NCBI GenBank assembly: GCA_045116915.1
Contig: JBGUMQ010000052.1
Location: 1-28,272, forward strand
DNA length: 28,272 nucleotides
Source: UBA9732 sp045116915
Lineage (GTDB): Bacteria > Spirochaetota > Spirochaetia > Sphaerochaetales > Sphaerochaetaceae
Direction of reading: 5' to 3'
This document shows, one piece after another, positions 1 to 6,691 of the stretch; position 1 is the stretch's first letter, and each line of letters starts with the position of its first letter. The position numbers and the translations under genes are program-made. The notes under the pieces are model-generated. The model searched no databases. It was given only the letters and a program-made list of their open reading frames with translations, and was not told the origin of the DNA.

Positions 1-123
1 ATTCCGTAGCTGCCTACCAGACCGGCCAGATTGAAGGTCTTCGAAGGGGCATAGAAGGCGATGGTCCTCTGCTTCGCATCATCCCAGGTCAGCAAGGCAG
101 GCTGGGCGGTGAGCAACGGAAAC
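1..123 (-). pseudogene. Remnant of a MalY/PatB-type cystathionine beta-lyase (PLP aminotransferase fold I)
   Basis: Read on the minus strand, this segment encodes FPLLTAQPALLTWDDAKQRT followed by IAFYAPSKTFNLAGLVGSYG. The SKTFNLAGL box is the pyridoxal-phosphate lysine motif of MalY/PatB C-S lyases, which cleave cystathionine or cysteine. The frame is closed by a TAG about 15 codons upstream of the motif. A neighbouring frame carries PDCFLYGHV, which resembles the segment that normally precedes FPLLT, so one or more frameshifts separate the two. The 200-residue N-terminal half that an intact gene would need at 130-800 is absent. The C-terminal half would lie outside the window to the left. 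I read it as a decayed, truncated gene. Family identity is fairly secure; the pseudogene status is inferred from about 120 bases. Confidence 0.5.
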
Positions 124-165
124 ATGACCATAGAGGAAGCAATCCGGGACTACGGAAAGCTGTGA
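109..165 (+). pseudogene. Probable C-terminal tail of a sugar ABC transporter solute-binding protein
   Basis: The plus frame ending in TGA at 163-165 reads SNGNMTIEEAIRDYGKL. Tails of the type MT(V/I)EEAIxxYG are common at the C-terminus of extracellular sugar-binding proteins. The frame is blocked by stops at 7-9 and 43-45, so no intact gene can lie upstream in this frame inside the window. A good intrinsic terminator follows 23 bases later on the same strand, which supports a real gene end. It overlaps the malY remnant, so this looks like a rearrangement junction. The assignment rests on a short motif and is weak. Confidence 0.3.
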
Positions 166-188
166 TGCTTCTGCGACGATAATACGAT

Positions 189-235
189 ACGGGAAGCCGG
201 ATGAATTGGGTGCAATTCAACGGGTTCCCGTTTTT
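189..235 (+). terminator. Rho-independent terminator
   Basis: ACGGGAAGCCG and CGGGTTCCCGT pair with one mismatch around an inner GAATT/AATTC hairpin, followed by TTTTTG. The T-run is on the plus side only, so it terminates rightward transcription, probably of the gene ending at 165. Confidence 0.75.
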
Positions 236-660
236 GTTTGCGGACGCCCCTCTACTATACATAATTTTAGTTGTGATTTACAAAGACATTCAAACGTTGT
301 TGTAGTCGGTCGAAAAGGTTTTACCGGAGTCGGACGATAATGTAGCCGGACTAAACAGTCCGTAAACAAAAGGACATGAATAGATTGAAACTGCAACACA
401 TGCTTTCTTCCGGGACAGCATGTCCAGCGTGTTCCTGTCTACGTAGCCGTCAATACTGATAATAATGGCGATAGTAGGAATCGATAGAATAGCTTTTTGT
501 ACCAGATTTGTACCGGCACGTTATATATTTGTTATTTAATTCATTGTATTACAAGGAAATAATACTATATGGTAATTATTTCCACTCGATAATGATCATC
601 CAACTTCACAAATATATTTATTCTGTTTGTGATTATAACGCTATTTTCATCCAAAACGAG
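236..660. other. AT-rich non-coding stretch
   Basis: No convincing gene is seen here. It holds short hairpins: CGGACT-AAAC-AGTCCG at 347-362, and ACATGCT with AGCATGT around 401-421. The right half (491-589) is an imperfect repeat of the region downstream of guaA, annotated separately. Short open frames in this stretch have no recognisable domains and no ribosome binding sites. Confidence 0.6.
491..589 (-). repeat. Repeat copy A: degenerate copy of the guaA 3' end and its downstream flank
   Basis: Aligned with 5041-5137, this segment shares AATTCATTGTATT exactly (538-550 versus 5086-5098). The next 39 bases match at 29 positions without gaps. Its right end, read on the minus strand, is TCGAGTGGAAATAATTACC, against TCGAGTGGGAATGATTGCC at the true guaA stop codon; the three differences are all G to A. 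The left part (491-537) is also alignable with small gaps. It is best read as an attachment-site-like scar left by insertion at guaA. Confidence 0.7.
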
Positions 661-687
661 AAAAGCCGGCAGATAACTGTCGGTTTT
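655..687 (-). terminator. Terminator of the CotH-family gene
   Basis: On the minus strand AACCGACAG, loop TTAT and CTGCCGGCTT form a stem immediately after the stop codon at 689-691. It is followed by TTTTCTCGTTTT. Confidence 0.7.
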
Positions 688-688
688 A

Positions 689-2029
689 TCAGATCGTTCC
701 CGACAACTGGGAACGTACGGTTTCCGTGCGTTTGAGACAGAAGTCCACAAGATCCGAAAAACCTTCCTCGAACTCACCGACGGTGAAGAAGGCGGTCGGA
801 TCCTTGGCGACGTAGGGGCCGATCAGTCCATGGACTCTTCCAAGTTCTTCCTGTGCCCTGCCTGATTCGAGATAGTTCTCCAGCAGAGCGTTCATGGCAG
901 CATGGCATTCCTCCAGATATCCGGGTGATTCCGCTATCCATGACCAGAGAGGCCTGTCCTGGATCGCCACGCCGAAGAGCGGGGAGTCGATGTCCCATGA
1001 GATGATCTCGTCTTCCGTCATCTGGGGATAGGCTCTGGAGAGAAGCGAGCCGAACGCGTCGTTGTAGTCCCACGCGATCACCGAAAGCACTCCGTTTCTC
1101 TCAAGGATGCAGTAGTTGTGGACCGGCAGAGCCATGTAGCTGTCGTAGCTCAGGGTGAAGTTGTGGCCTGCGAAGTATCCGATTATCTCTGAAGTGTCGA
1201 GGATGGAGGGAAGGTCTTCCCTGCTGTTCAGCTTCTCCAGTATTCCCAGAAGGCGCATTTCGTCCTCGTCCGTCGGGTCGTTCACGGCTTCGCCGAAGAT
1301 CGCGCTGTAGCTTTCCGGTCTGTCATCCGTGTAGACCAGATCCGCTCCATTGTCTTTTGAGCCGAAATAAGCCCTTCTGTTCTCGAATCTTTCCATGATA
1401 CTGGCCGTATCGGAAAGCGTATCCGGTACCTTCTTGCTCTGGTTCATCCATTCGGGTTCGGGTTTGTACAGGAGCCCCTGTCCGCCCTGGGTCCGGTCGA
1501 GGTATCCTTCGTCAATCTCCTCGACACACAGGTACAGCCCGTAGTCTTCCCCGTTGATCCTGAGCCAGACATAGCTTGCAAGAGGCGCGTATCCTCCGGC
1601 CTCAGCGATGATCCTGTAGCTCAGGTAATCCCTCATGCAGGACTGGTCGTGGTACAGGTTCGCCAGCTTCAGCTTGTCCAGTCCATGATAGGTCCGCCCT
1701 TCATCGTACTTCGTGAAATTGATCTTGAAGCTGTAGCGGTCCGAATCCGTGGTAGCCACGTGGGTCAGCGATGCATTGCCCGTGGTGGACATGCCCACAT
1801 GCTCGAACTTCTCTCCGTCCACAGTGACGGACACTTCGTATTTCGTCTTGTCGACCGGGTTGGCCAGAAGGTCCTGCCAGTCCTCTTCCTTTATATCGAT
1901 GTCGATCTCGTGGACACGGCCGGCGTCGAAAAGCCCGTTGTAGACTTTTTCCGTGGGGTTCCCTGTGGAAGCACAGGAGACTAGAATGAGGCTCAGGAGA
2001 ACCAGTGTTATGCATTTCAGTGTCTTCAT
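689..2029 (-). CDS. CotH kinase family lipoprotein
   Basis: The product is 446 residues. It starts with a lipoprotein signal peptide, MKTLKCITLVLLSLILVSC, with the lipobox cysteine at residue 19, so it should be membrane anchored outside the cytoplasm. The middle carries the CotH fold signature GLDKLKLANLYHDQSCMRDY followed by LSYRI, and later VIAWDYNDAFG, matching the metal-binding Asp region of CotH atypical kinases. CotH of Bacillus phosphorylates spore coat proteins; bacterial lipoprotein homologues outside spore formers have no settled substrate. The start at 2029 is preferred over the longer frame opening at 2068 because it begins the signal peptide and sits seven bases after an extended -10 box. 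It is divergent from the hydrolase at 2149 and has its own terminator. Confidence 0.8.
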   Translation of the reverse strand: MKTLKCITLVLLSLILVSCASTGNPTEKVYNGLFDAGRVHEIDIDIKEEDWQDLLANPVDKTKYEVSVTVDGEKFEHVGMSTTGNASLTHVATTDSDRYSFKINFTKYDEGRTYHGLDKLKLANLYHDQSCMRDYLSYRIIAEAGGYAPLASYVWLRINGEDYGLYLCVEEIDEGYLDRTQGGQGLLYKPEPEWMNQSKKVPDTLSDTASIMERFENRRAYFGSKDNGADLVYTDDRPESYSAIFGEAVNDPTDEDEMRLLGILEKLNSREDLPSILDTSEIIGYFAGHNFTLSYDSYMALPVHNYCILERNGVLSVIAWDYNDAFGSLLSRAYPQMTEDEIISWDIDSPLFGVAIQDRPLWSWIAESPGYLEECHAAMNALLENYLESGRAQEELGRVHGLIGPYVAKDPTAFFTVGEFEEGFSDLVDFCLKRTETVRSQLSGTI

Positions 2030-2035
2030 CCGGAA

Positions 2036-2092
2036 CATTGTACCACAAGTCCTCCGGCTTGCAATCATTCCCGCCGACCGTTGCGGAAGCGG
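2036..2092 (-). repeat. Repeat copy C: second degenerate guaA 3'-end scar
   Basis: Positions 2061-2086 contain GCAATCATTCCC and then, two bases later, CGACCGTTGCGG. The real guaA end at 5120-5146 has the same two 12-mers separated by three bases. Further left, CATTGTACCACAAG resembles CATTGTATTACAAG of copy A and CATTGTATTTCAAT of copy B. The copy covers the last seven guaA codons plus four bases beyond the stop, but one base is deleted, so the frame is lost. Confidence 0.75.
2037..2045 (-). promoter_or_regulatory. Extended -10 promoter of the CotH-family gene (leaderless)
   Basis: Minus-strand TGGTACAAT is a TGn-extended -10 element. The ATG at 2029 begins seven bases after the hexamer, so transcription should start at or next to the AUG. 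No Shine-Dalgarno sequence is present. The element lies inside repeat copy C. Confidence 0.5.
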
Positions 2093-2099
2093 TTTTTGT

Positions 2100-2129
2100 T
2101 TGTCCTTGACCTGTTTTTTCAGATAAAAT
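2100..2129 (+). promoter_or_regulatory. Candidate promoter of the hydrolase gene
   Basis: TTGTCC at 2100-2105, an 18-base spacer and TAAAAT at 2124-2129. A GGAGG ribosome binding site follows at 2139-2143. Confidence 0.4.
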
Positions 2130-2148
2130 GACGGTAACGGAGGTCCCG

Positions 2149-3402
2149 ATGAAAAACAAAGCCATCTTTATTCCGCTTCTCATGACGATCATTTGCCTCG
2201 CGTCCTGCGCCACCAATGGAGCGTCGGGGAGCACCATCGATTACAAGGTCGAGCGTGCCGCCGCCTGGGATGAATATGTGCAGGCCATGGCCGAAGCCGG
2301 CGTGATGGAGCATGAGCTTGCCGCCGAAAGCCTTGATCTCGGCGATGTCTCGATGAAGATCGGGATCTTCGTGGTTGGGAACAAGCCTGAAAACGGATAT
2401 CCCCTGTACATAGCCCTGCACGGAGGCGGCTCTTCCGAGACTCCCGATCTGAACGATTCACAGTGGGAGATGATGAAGGACTACTACCGCGACAGCCTGG
2501 ACTGCGGCGTGTATGTGGCCGTGCGCGGAGTCAGGGACACGTGGGACACCCATTTCAACCCCGAATCCTATCCGCTGTATGACAGGCTCATCCAGTACAT
2601 GATCATCTCATATGACGTCGACCCGAACAGGGTCTACATCGAGGGCTTCTCCGCAGGCGGGGACGGTGTCTATGCCATAACGGCGCGCATGGCGGACCGA
2701 TTCGCCGCAGCCGACATGTCCTCAGGACACCATAACTGGGTGAACGTCGACAACCTCTACAACATGCCCATAATGCTTCAGGCCGGAGAATATGATGTGG
2801 CCTTCGACAGGCATAAGGTGACGGCCGAATACGGCATTCTTCTCGACTCGCTTCAGGAGCAGTTCCCCGGCCATTATGTACACAGGGTACTGATCCATTA
2901 CAACGAGGGCCACAACTATGGGGATTATGAACCGACTCCGATTCCCGTGATGGAATCTTACAAGGCATGGCTTGAGGAAGGGGACCGCTCGCACGTTGAC
3001 GAGGACTGCTATCCGCCTCACTGGATGAATCAGTTCACCAGGAATCCGCTTCCGCAGTCGGTCCGCTGGAACATGGGGGTGCGGGCAGATATGCGGGATG
3101 TGACAAGCTTCTACTACCTGCGTGCCCCGTACGGGACTACCGGAACCGTGCTGGTCTCGTATGATAAGGCCGCAAACAGGGTGACGATAGAGACCGATTC
3201 CCTTTCGGGCGATTTCTCCGTTCTCCTGAATGAGGACATGGTGGACTTCTCGAAGCCTGTGGTCTTCGTGGTCAACGGAACGGAAATCCCGATGACGGTC
3301 ACCCCCTCACTTGACGTCCTGAGGGAGACGACGGCGGAAAGAGGGGATCCCGACTACCAGTTCTTTGCAGAGGTCGGTTACAGCAATCTGCTGGATGTCT
3401 GA
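2149..3402 (+). CDS. Alpha/beta-hydrolase lipoprotein (PHB depolymerase/feruloyl esterase-like)
   Basis: The product is 417 residues. The start at 2149 follows GGAGG by five bases and opens a lipoprotein signal peptide, MKNKAIFIPLLMTIICLASC; the upstream in-frame ATG at 2128 lacks such a site. The fold is shown by PLYIALHGGGSS (oxyanion region), the nucleophile elbow IEGFSAGG, an acid candidate in LQAGEYDVAFD and a late histidine in YNEGHNYGD, in the usual Ser-Asp-His order. This pattern fits secreted esterases and peptidase-like hydrolases of the PHB depolymerase/feruloyl esterase group, acting on polymers outside the cytoplasm. The roughly 130 residues after the histidine are beta-rich in appearance and not recognised. 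It is divergent from the CotH gene and ends at a terminator. Substrate cannot be told from sequence. Confidence 0.75.
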   Translation: MKNKAIFIPLLMTIICLASCATNGASGSTIDYKVERAAAWDEYVQAMAEAGVMEHELAAESLDLGDVSMKIGIFVVGNKPENGYPLYIALHGGGSSETPDLNDSQWEMMKDYYRDSLDCGVYVAVRGVRDTWDTHFNPESYPLYDRLIQYMIISYDVDPNRVYIEGFSAGGDGVYAITARMADRFAAADMSSGHHNWVNVDNLYNMPIMLQAGEYDVAFDRHKVTAEYGILLDSLQEQFPGHYVHRVLIHYNEGHNYGDYEPTPIPVMESYKAWLEEGDRSHVDEDCYPPHWMNQFTRNPLPQSVRWNMGVRADMRDVTSFYYLRAPYGTTGTVLVSYDKAANRVTIETDSLSGDFSVLLNEDMVDFSKPVVFVVNGTEIPMTVTPSLDVLRETTAERGDPDYQFFAEVGYSNLLDV

Positions 3403-3448
3403 AATCAGCGGCTGCGGTCTGCGCACAAGGCGAAACCGCAGTCGATCC

Positions 3449-3480
3449 GGGCGGGCTCCTGATCGGGCCCTCCCTTTTTT
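3449..3480 (+). terminator. Rho-independent terminator of the hydrolase gene
   Basis: GGGCGGGCTC and GGGCCCTCCC form a GC-rich stem with one mismatch and a six-base loop. TTTTTT follows directly. Confidence 0.75.
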
Positions 3481-3483
3481 CCG

Positions 3484-3590
3484 ATCCATATCAGACTCAG
3501 GGAAGAGGCTGCAGTCTGGAAGCTTCAGGCCTGACCTTGATGATAGAGCCCGATTCGCCAGGAGTCGGGCTCTATCTCTCTGATATGGAT
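3484..3590. repeat. 107-bp multi-stem inverted-repeat element (MITE-like or structured RNA)
   Basis: Outer perfect 12-bp inverted repeats ATCCATATCAGA (3484-3495) and TCTGATATGGAT (3579-3590) close the element. Inside are CAGACT/AGTCTG (3492-3497, 3513-3518), the palindromes GAAGCTTC and TCAGGCCTGA (3519-3534), and a perfect 12-bp stem GATAGAGCCCGA (3542-3553) with TCGGGCTCTATC (3565-3576). It starts four bases after the preceding terminator's T-run and encodes no plausible protein. It could be a miniature transposable element with terminal inverted repeats, or a branched non-coding RNA. The stems are certain; the role is unknown. Confidence 0.55.
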
Positions 3591-3789
3591 AACATTCATG
3601 GAATCGGAGAGGGGTGGGTAGCAGAAGATGTTGGTAGCGGGATGAAACAACCCCTAGGCTCAGTTTTTACCCGGCTTTGATAAGTGGCATAGTGTTATTG
3701 TCTAATCGAAGTTTGTGAATCATTGATGACAATAGAAGATTTGTAGGCTATAATCGAATAAAATTCGGAAAAAATCAGAGGTTGTATGG
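3591..3789. other. Intergenic region before the ATPase gene
   Basis: No gene is seen between the structured element and the ATPase start. Base composition turns AT-rich from about 3660 onward. It contains the ATPase promoter described separately. Confidence 0.5.
3726..3754 (+). promoter_or_regulatory. Sigma-70-type promoter of the ATPase gene
   Basis: ATGACA at 3726-3731, 17-base spacer, perfect TATAAT at 3749-3754. The ribosome binding site AGAGG is at 3777-3781, eight bases before the ATG. Confidence 0.7.
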
Positions 3790-5031
3790 ATGTCCTATAT
3801 CAGACGTGCTTGTCAGAATTTACTTGAAAACAAATTCAGAACTTCCAAATCTGTAGCAATAACCGGAGCAAGGCAAGTTGGGAAAACAACTGTTACAAAG
3901 AAGATGTTTCCCGATGTCAGGCGCATCAACTTGAGAAGTACGGTTCTTTACAATGCTGCAAAGAACGATCCGGAAGGTTTTCTTGATGGATTCAAGTGTC
4001 CTTTGTTTATAGACGAAATACAGAGAGTGCCTGAGCTTATTTCTGCTGCCAAGGTGAATCTTGATGATATGGAAGGAAAAAGCAACTATTTGTTTTCCGG
4101 CTCGCAGAAATGGGAACTCATGCGTGGCCTTTCCGAGTCTCTTGCCGGTATGGTCAGTATACTGGAGCTTCTGAATCTTTCGATGCGTGAGATAGAAGGA
4201 ATAAGCTTTAACGAGGCATTTGTCCCGAAAGAGGAATATATTGAAAAACGTGAACTTGACCTGAAGCCGTATTCCGAAATCTGGGAGAGAATCCATAATG
4301 GTTTTTATCCCGGGCTTTATGATGACAATCCGCCCACATGGGAAGATTTCTATCAGTCTTATGTTGCCACTTACATAGAAAGGGATGTGTATGACATAAC
4401 CAAGGTCAGGGACTATGCCACTTTCTACAGATTCATGGTTGCTGTTGCCGCACGTACAGGGAATGTCCTGGATTATACAAGCATTGCGAATGATGTCGGG
4501 GTGTCTGCCGATACTGTCAAGCTCTGGGTCTCGATCCTTGAAATAACGGACATAATAGTGCTTTTGCATCCATATTACAATTCTCATCTGAATAGAGCCA
4601 TAAAATCTCCTAAGATGTATTTTAGAGACACGGGTCTAGCGGCCTACCTGACATCCTGGCTGACACCTGAAACACTTAGAAATGGAGCAATGTCGGGAGC
4701 TTTCTTTGAAACTTTTGTGGTCAATGAGATTGCAAAGTCATATGTTAATGCAGGAAAGGATTTTTCAAAGAGCGTCTACTACTATCGCGGTAAAGATAAA
4801 ACAAAATCAGGGTCTGAGACTGAGATTGATTTGATAATAGAAGAAAACGGGATATTGTATCCCATTGAGATCAAGAAGACTGCAAGTCCGGATTCGTCAA
4901 TGGCTTTTTCTTTTGATGTACTGGATAAGGACATTGAGAAAAAACGAGGAACAGGGGTGATCCTTTGCTCTTCAAAGTATAGGTTCAAACTTAAGGACAA
5001 TCTTATTGCACTACCCATTGAGTATGTATGA
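3790..5031 (+). CDS. AAA_14 / DUF4143 family ATPase
   Basis: The product is 413 residues, typical for this family. Walker A is GARQVGKTT at residues 26-34, Walker B is LFIDEIQ at 72-78, and the sensor motif FSGSQ lies near 101-105. A winged-helix-like segment follows, then the DUF4143 block with PKMYFRDTGLAAYL and a PD-(D/E)XK-like core in which ETEIDLII is followed by YPIEIKKT. These proteins are common in anaerobes, often in several variable copies per genome, and their biological role is not established; roles as stand-alone defence, toxin-like or mobile-element cargo ATPases have been considered. The gene is visibly AT-richer and differs in codon choice from its neighbours, and it lies against the guaA insertion hotspot, so recent transfer is likely. 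It has its own promoter and no partner gene. Confidence 0.85.
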   Translation: MSYIRRACQNLLENKFRTSKSVAITGARQVGKTTVTKKMFPDVRRINLRSTVLYNAAKNDPEGFLDGFKCPLFIDEIQRVPELISAAKVNLDDMEGKSNYLFSGSQKWELMRGLSESLAGMVSILELLNLSMREIEGISFNEAFVPKEEYIEKRELDLKPYSEIWERIHNGFYPGLYDDNPPTWEDFYQSYVATYIERDVYDITKVRDYATFYRFMVAVAARTGNVLDYTSIANDVGVSADTVKLWVSILEITDIIVLLHPYYNSHLNRAIKSPKMYFRDTGLAAYLTSWLTPETLRNGAMSGAFFETFVVNEIAKSYVNAGKDFSKSVYYYRGKDKTKSGSETEIDLIIEENGILYPIEIKKTASPDSSMAFSFDVLDKDIEKKRGTGVILCSSKYRFKLKDNLIALPIEYV

Positions 5032-5040
5032 CGAATGAAC

Positions 5041-5146
5041 AGCTTTTGACCAAACTTGTACCAGCCCGTCTTGTCATAGTGTTTCAATTCATTGTATTTC
5101 AATGAATCAATGCAATTTGGCAATCATTCCCACTCGACCGTTGCGG
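5041..5146 (-). repeat. Repeat copy B: intact guaA 3' end with repeated downstream flank
   Basis: This is the reference copy. It contains the last seven codons and stop of guaA (stop complement at 5124-5126) plus about 80 bases downstream. It aligns with copy A over 491-589 and with copy C over 2036-2086. The 3' end of guaA is an established integration site for genomic islands and integrative elements. Confidence 0.75.
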
Positions 5147-6677
5147 GCGGTTTGGCGGTGATGTCGTAGACCACGCGGTTGATGTGGGGCACTTCGTTGA
5201 CTATGCGGTGGGAGACCTTCTCCAGGACATCGTAGGGGATGCGGGTGAAGGTGGCGGTCATGAAGTCCGGGGTGCTGACGCAACGCAGGGCAAGCGTGTG
5301 GTCGTATGTCCTGCCGTCGCCCATGACGCCGACGCTGCGCGTGTCGGTCAGGACGGCGAAGTACTGGCTGGCATCAGGAATCTTCGCGGCCTCGACCTCA
5401 CTTCTGAATATCCAGTCGGCCTCACGCAGGATCTCAAGTTTTTCCTCTGTGATTTCTCCGATGATGCGGATGGCGAGGCCCGGACCCGGGAACGGCTGGC
5501 GGCTGACAAGATACTCGGGAAGGCCGAGCTCTCGGCCAAGCTGTCTGACCTCGTCCTTGAACAGGTATCTCAGAGGCTCGATGATCTCCTTGAAATCGAC
5601 ATAGTCCGGAAGGCCTCCCACGTTGTGGTGGCTCTTGATGACGGCGGCGTTGCTGCCCATGCCGGACTCGATGACATCGGGATAGATGGTGCCCTGGACA
5701 AGGAAATCGACCTTGCCGATCTTCTTGGACTCGGCCTCGAAGACGCGGATGAACTCCTCGCCGATGATCTTGCGCTTCCTCTCGGGTTCGGTGACGCCTT
5801 TCAGCTTGCCAAGGAAGAGGTCCTTCGCGTTGACCCTGATGAAGTTCGCGGCGTAATTGGAGAAAATCTGTTCGACCTGGTCGCCCTCGTCCTTGCGCAT
5901 GAGGCCGTGGTCGACGAAGACGCAGGTGAGGTTGTTGCCGATGGCCTGCGACATCAGCGCCGCGGCCACGGAGCTGTCCACTCCGCCGGAGAGCGCCAGC
6001 AGGGCCTTTCCGTCGCCGACCTTGGCCCTGATGGTCTCGATGGCCGTCTGCTTGTAGTTGGCCATCGACCACTGCGCCTTTGCTCCGGCGATGTCCTTTA
6101 TGAAGGTCCTGAGTATCTCGGTGCCTTTCTCTGTGTGTGTGACCTCCGGATGGAACTGAACGGCATAGAAGCGGCGGCTGTTGTCCTCGAAGCCCGCGAA
6201 CGGGCAACCTGCCGAATGTGCTGTCGCCACAAATCCCTCGGGAAGCCTCTCGACGCTGTCCCCGTGGCTCATCCATGTGATGCTCTTTGATGTTATGTTT
6301 CCGAATAAGGCCGAATTGGTATCGAACTCGGTTTCCGTCCTTCCGTACTCGCGGTTTGCAAGACTGTCGGCCGGAACCACCTTTCCGCCCAACGTATGGG
6401 CCATCAGCTGGGCTCCGTAGCAGATTCCCAGCACGGGGATGCCTAGGCTGAAGATGCGGCTGTCGATCTTCGGGGACTTGTCGTCGTAGACGCTCGACGG
6501 TCCTCCGGAGAGGATCACCGCCATGGGGCCGAATTCCCTTATCTGCTCGAAAGACATGGAGAACGGTCTGAGCTCGCAGTAGACTCCGATTTCCCTGACG
6601 CGCCTTGCGATGAGCTGGTTGTACTGGCTCCCGAAGTCCAGGATCAGTATCCTTTCCTCTTTGTTTTCTCTGTCCAT
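5124..6677 (-). CDS. guaA: GMP synthase (glutamine-hydrolysing)
   Basis: The enzyme aminates XMP to GMP using glutamine and ATP, in the cytoplasm. At 517 residues it has the full length of the family. The class I glutaminase domain shows the nucleophile Cys86 in GICYGAQ and His176/Glu178 in FHPEVTH. The ATP pyrophosphatase P-loop SGGVDSS is at 230-236, and the dimerisation domain ends in the conserved ATVEWE. The start at 6677 is preceded by a GAGGG site. It is the last gene of the xpt-permease-guaA operon, 14 bases after the permease stop. This links xanthine uptake, conversion to XMP by Xpt and amination to GMP in one transcript. Its 3' end acts as the apparent insertion site for the block to its left. 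Confidence 0.97.
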   Translation of the reverse strand: MDRENKEERILILDFGSQYNQLIARRVREIGVYCELRPFSMSFEQIREFGPMAVILSGGPSSVYDDKSPKIDSRIFSLGIPVLGICYGAQLMAHTLGGKVVPADSLANREYGRTETEFDTNSALFGNITSKSITWMSHGDSVERLPEGFVATAHSAGCPFAGFEDNSRRFYAVQFHPEVTHTEKGTEILRTFIKDIAGAKAQWSMANYKQTAIETIRAKVGDGKALLALSGGVDSSVAAALMSQAIGNNLTCVFVDHGLMRKDEGDQVEQIFSNYAANFIRVNAKDLFLGKLKGVTEPERKRKIIGEEFIRVFEAESKKIGKVDFLVQGTIYPDVIESGMGSNAAVIKSHHNVGGLPDYVDFKEIIEPLRYLFKDEVRQLGRELGLPEYLVSRQPFPGPGLAIRIIGEITEEKLEILREADWIFRSEVEAAKIPDASQYFAVLTDTRSVGVMGDGRTYDHTLALRCVSTPDFMTATFTRIPYDVLEKVSHRIVNEVPHINRVVYDITAKPPATVEWE

Positions 6678-6691
6678 GTGTCTGTCCCTCT

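Noticed and set aside
508..735. 75-residue plus-strand frame in the AT-rich left region
   Set aside because: It runs across repeat copy A and the CotH terminator into that gene's 3' end, without a ribosome binding site or recognisable motif.
4782..5123. 113-residue minus-strand frame downstream of guaA
   Set aside because: It is mostly antisense to the ATPase gene. The part in repeat copy B is alignable with copy A, but only as DNA; no domain or ribosome site supports coding.
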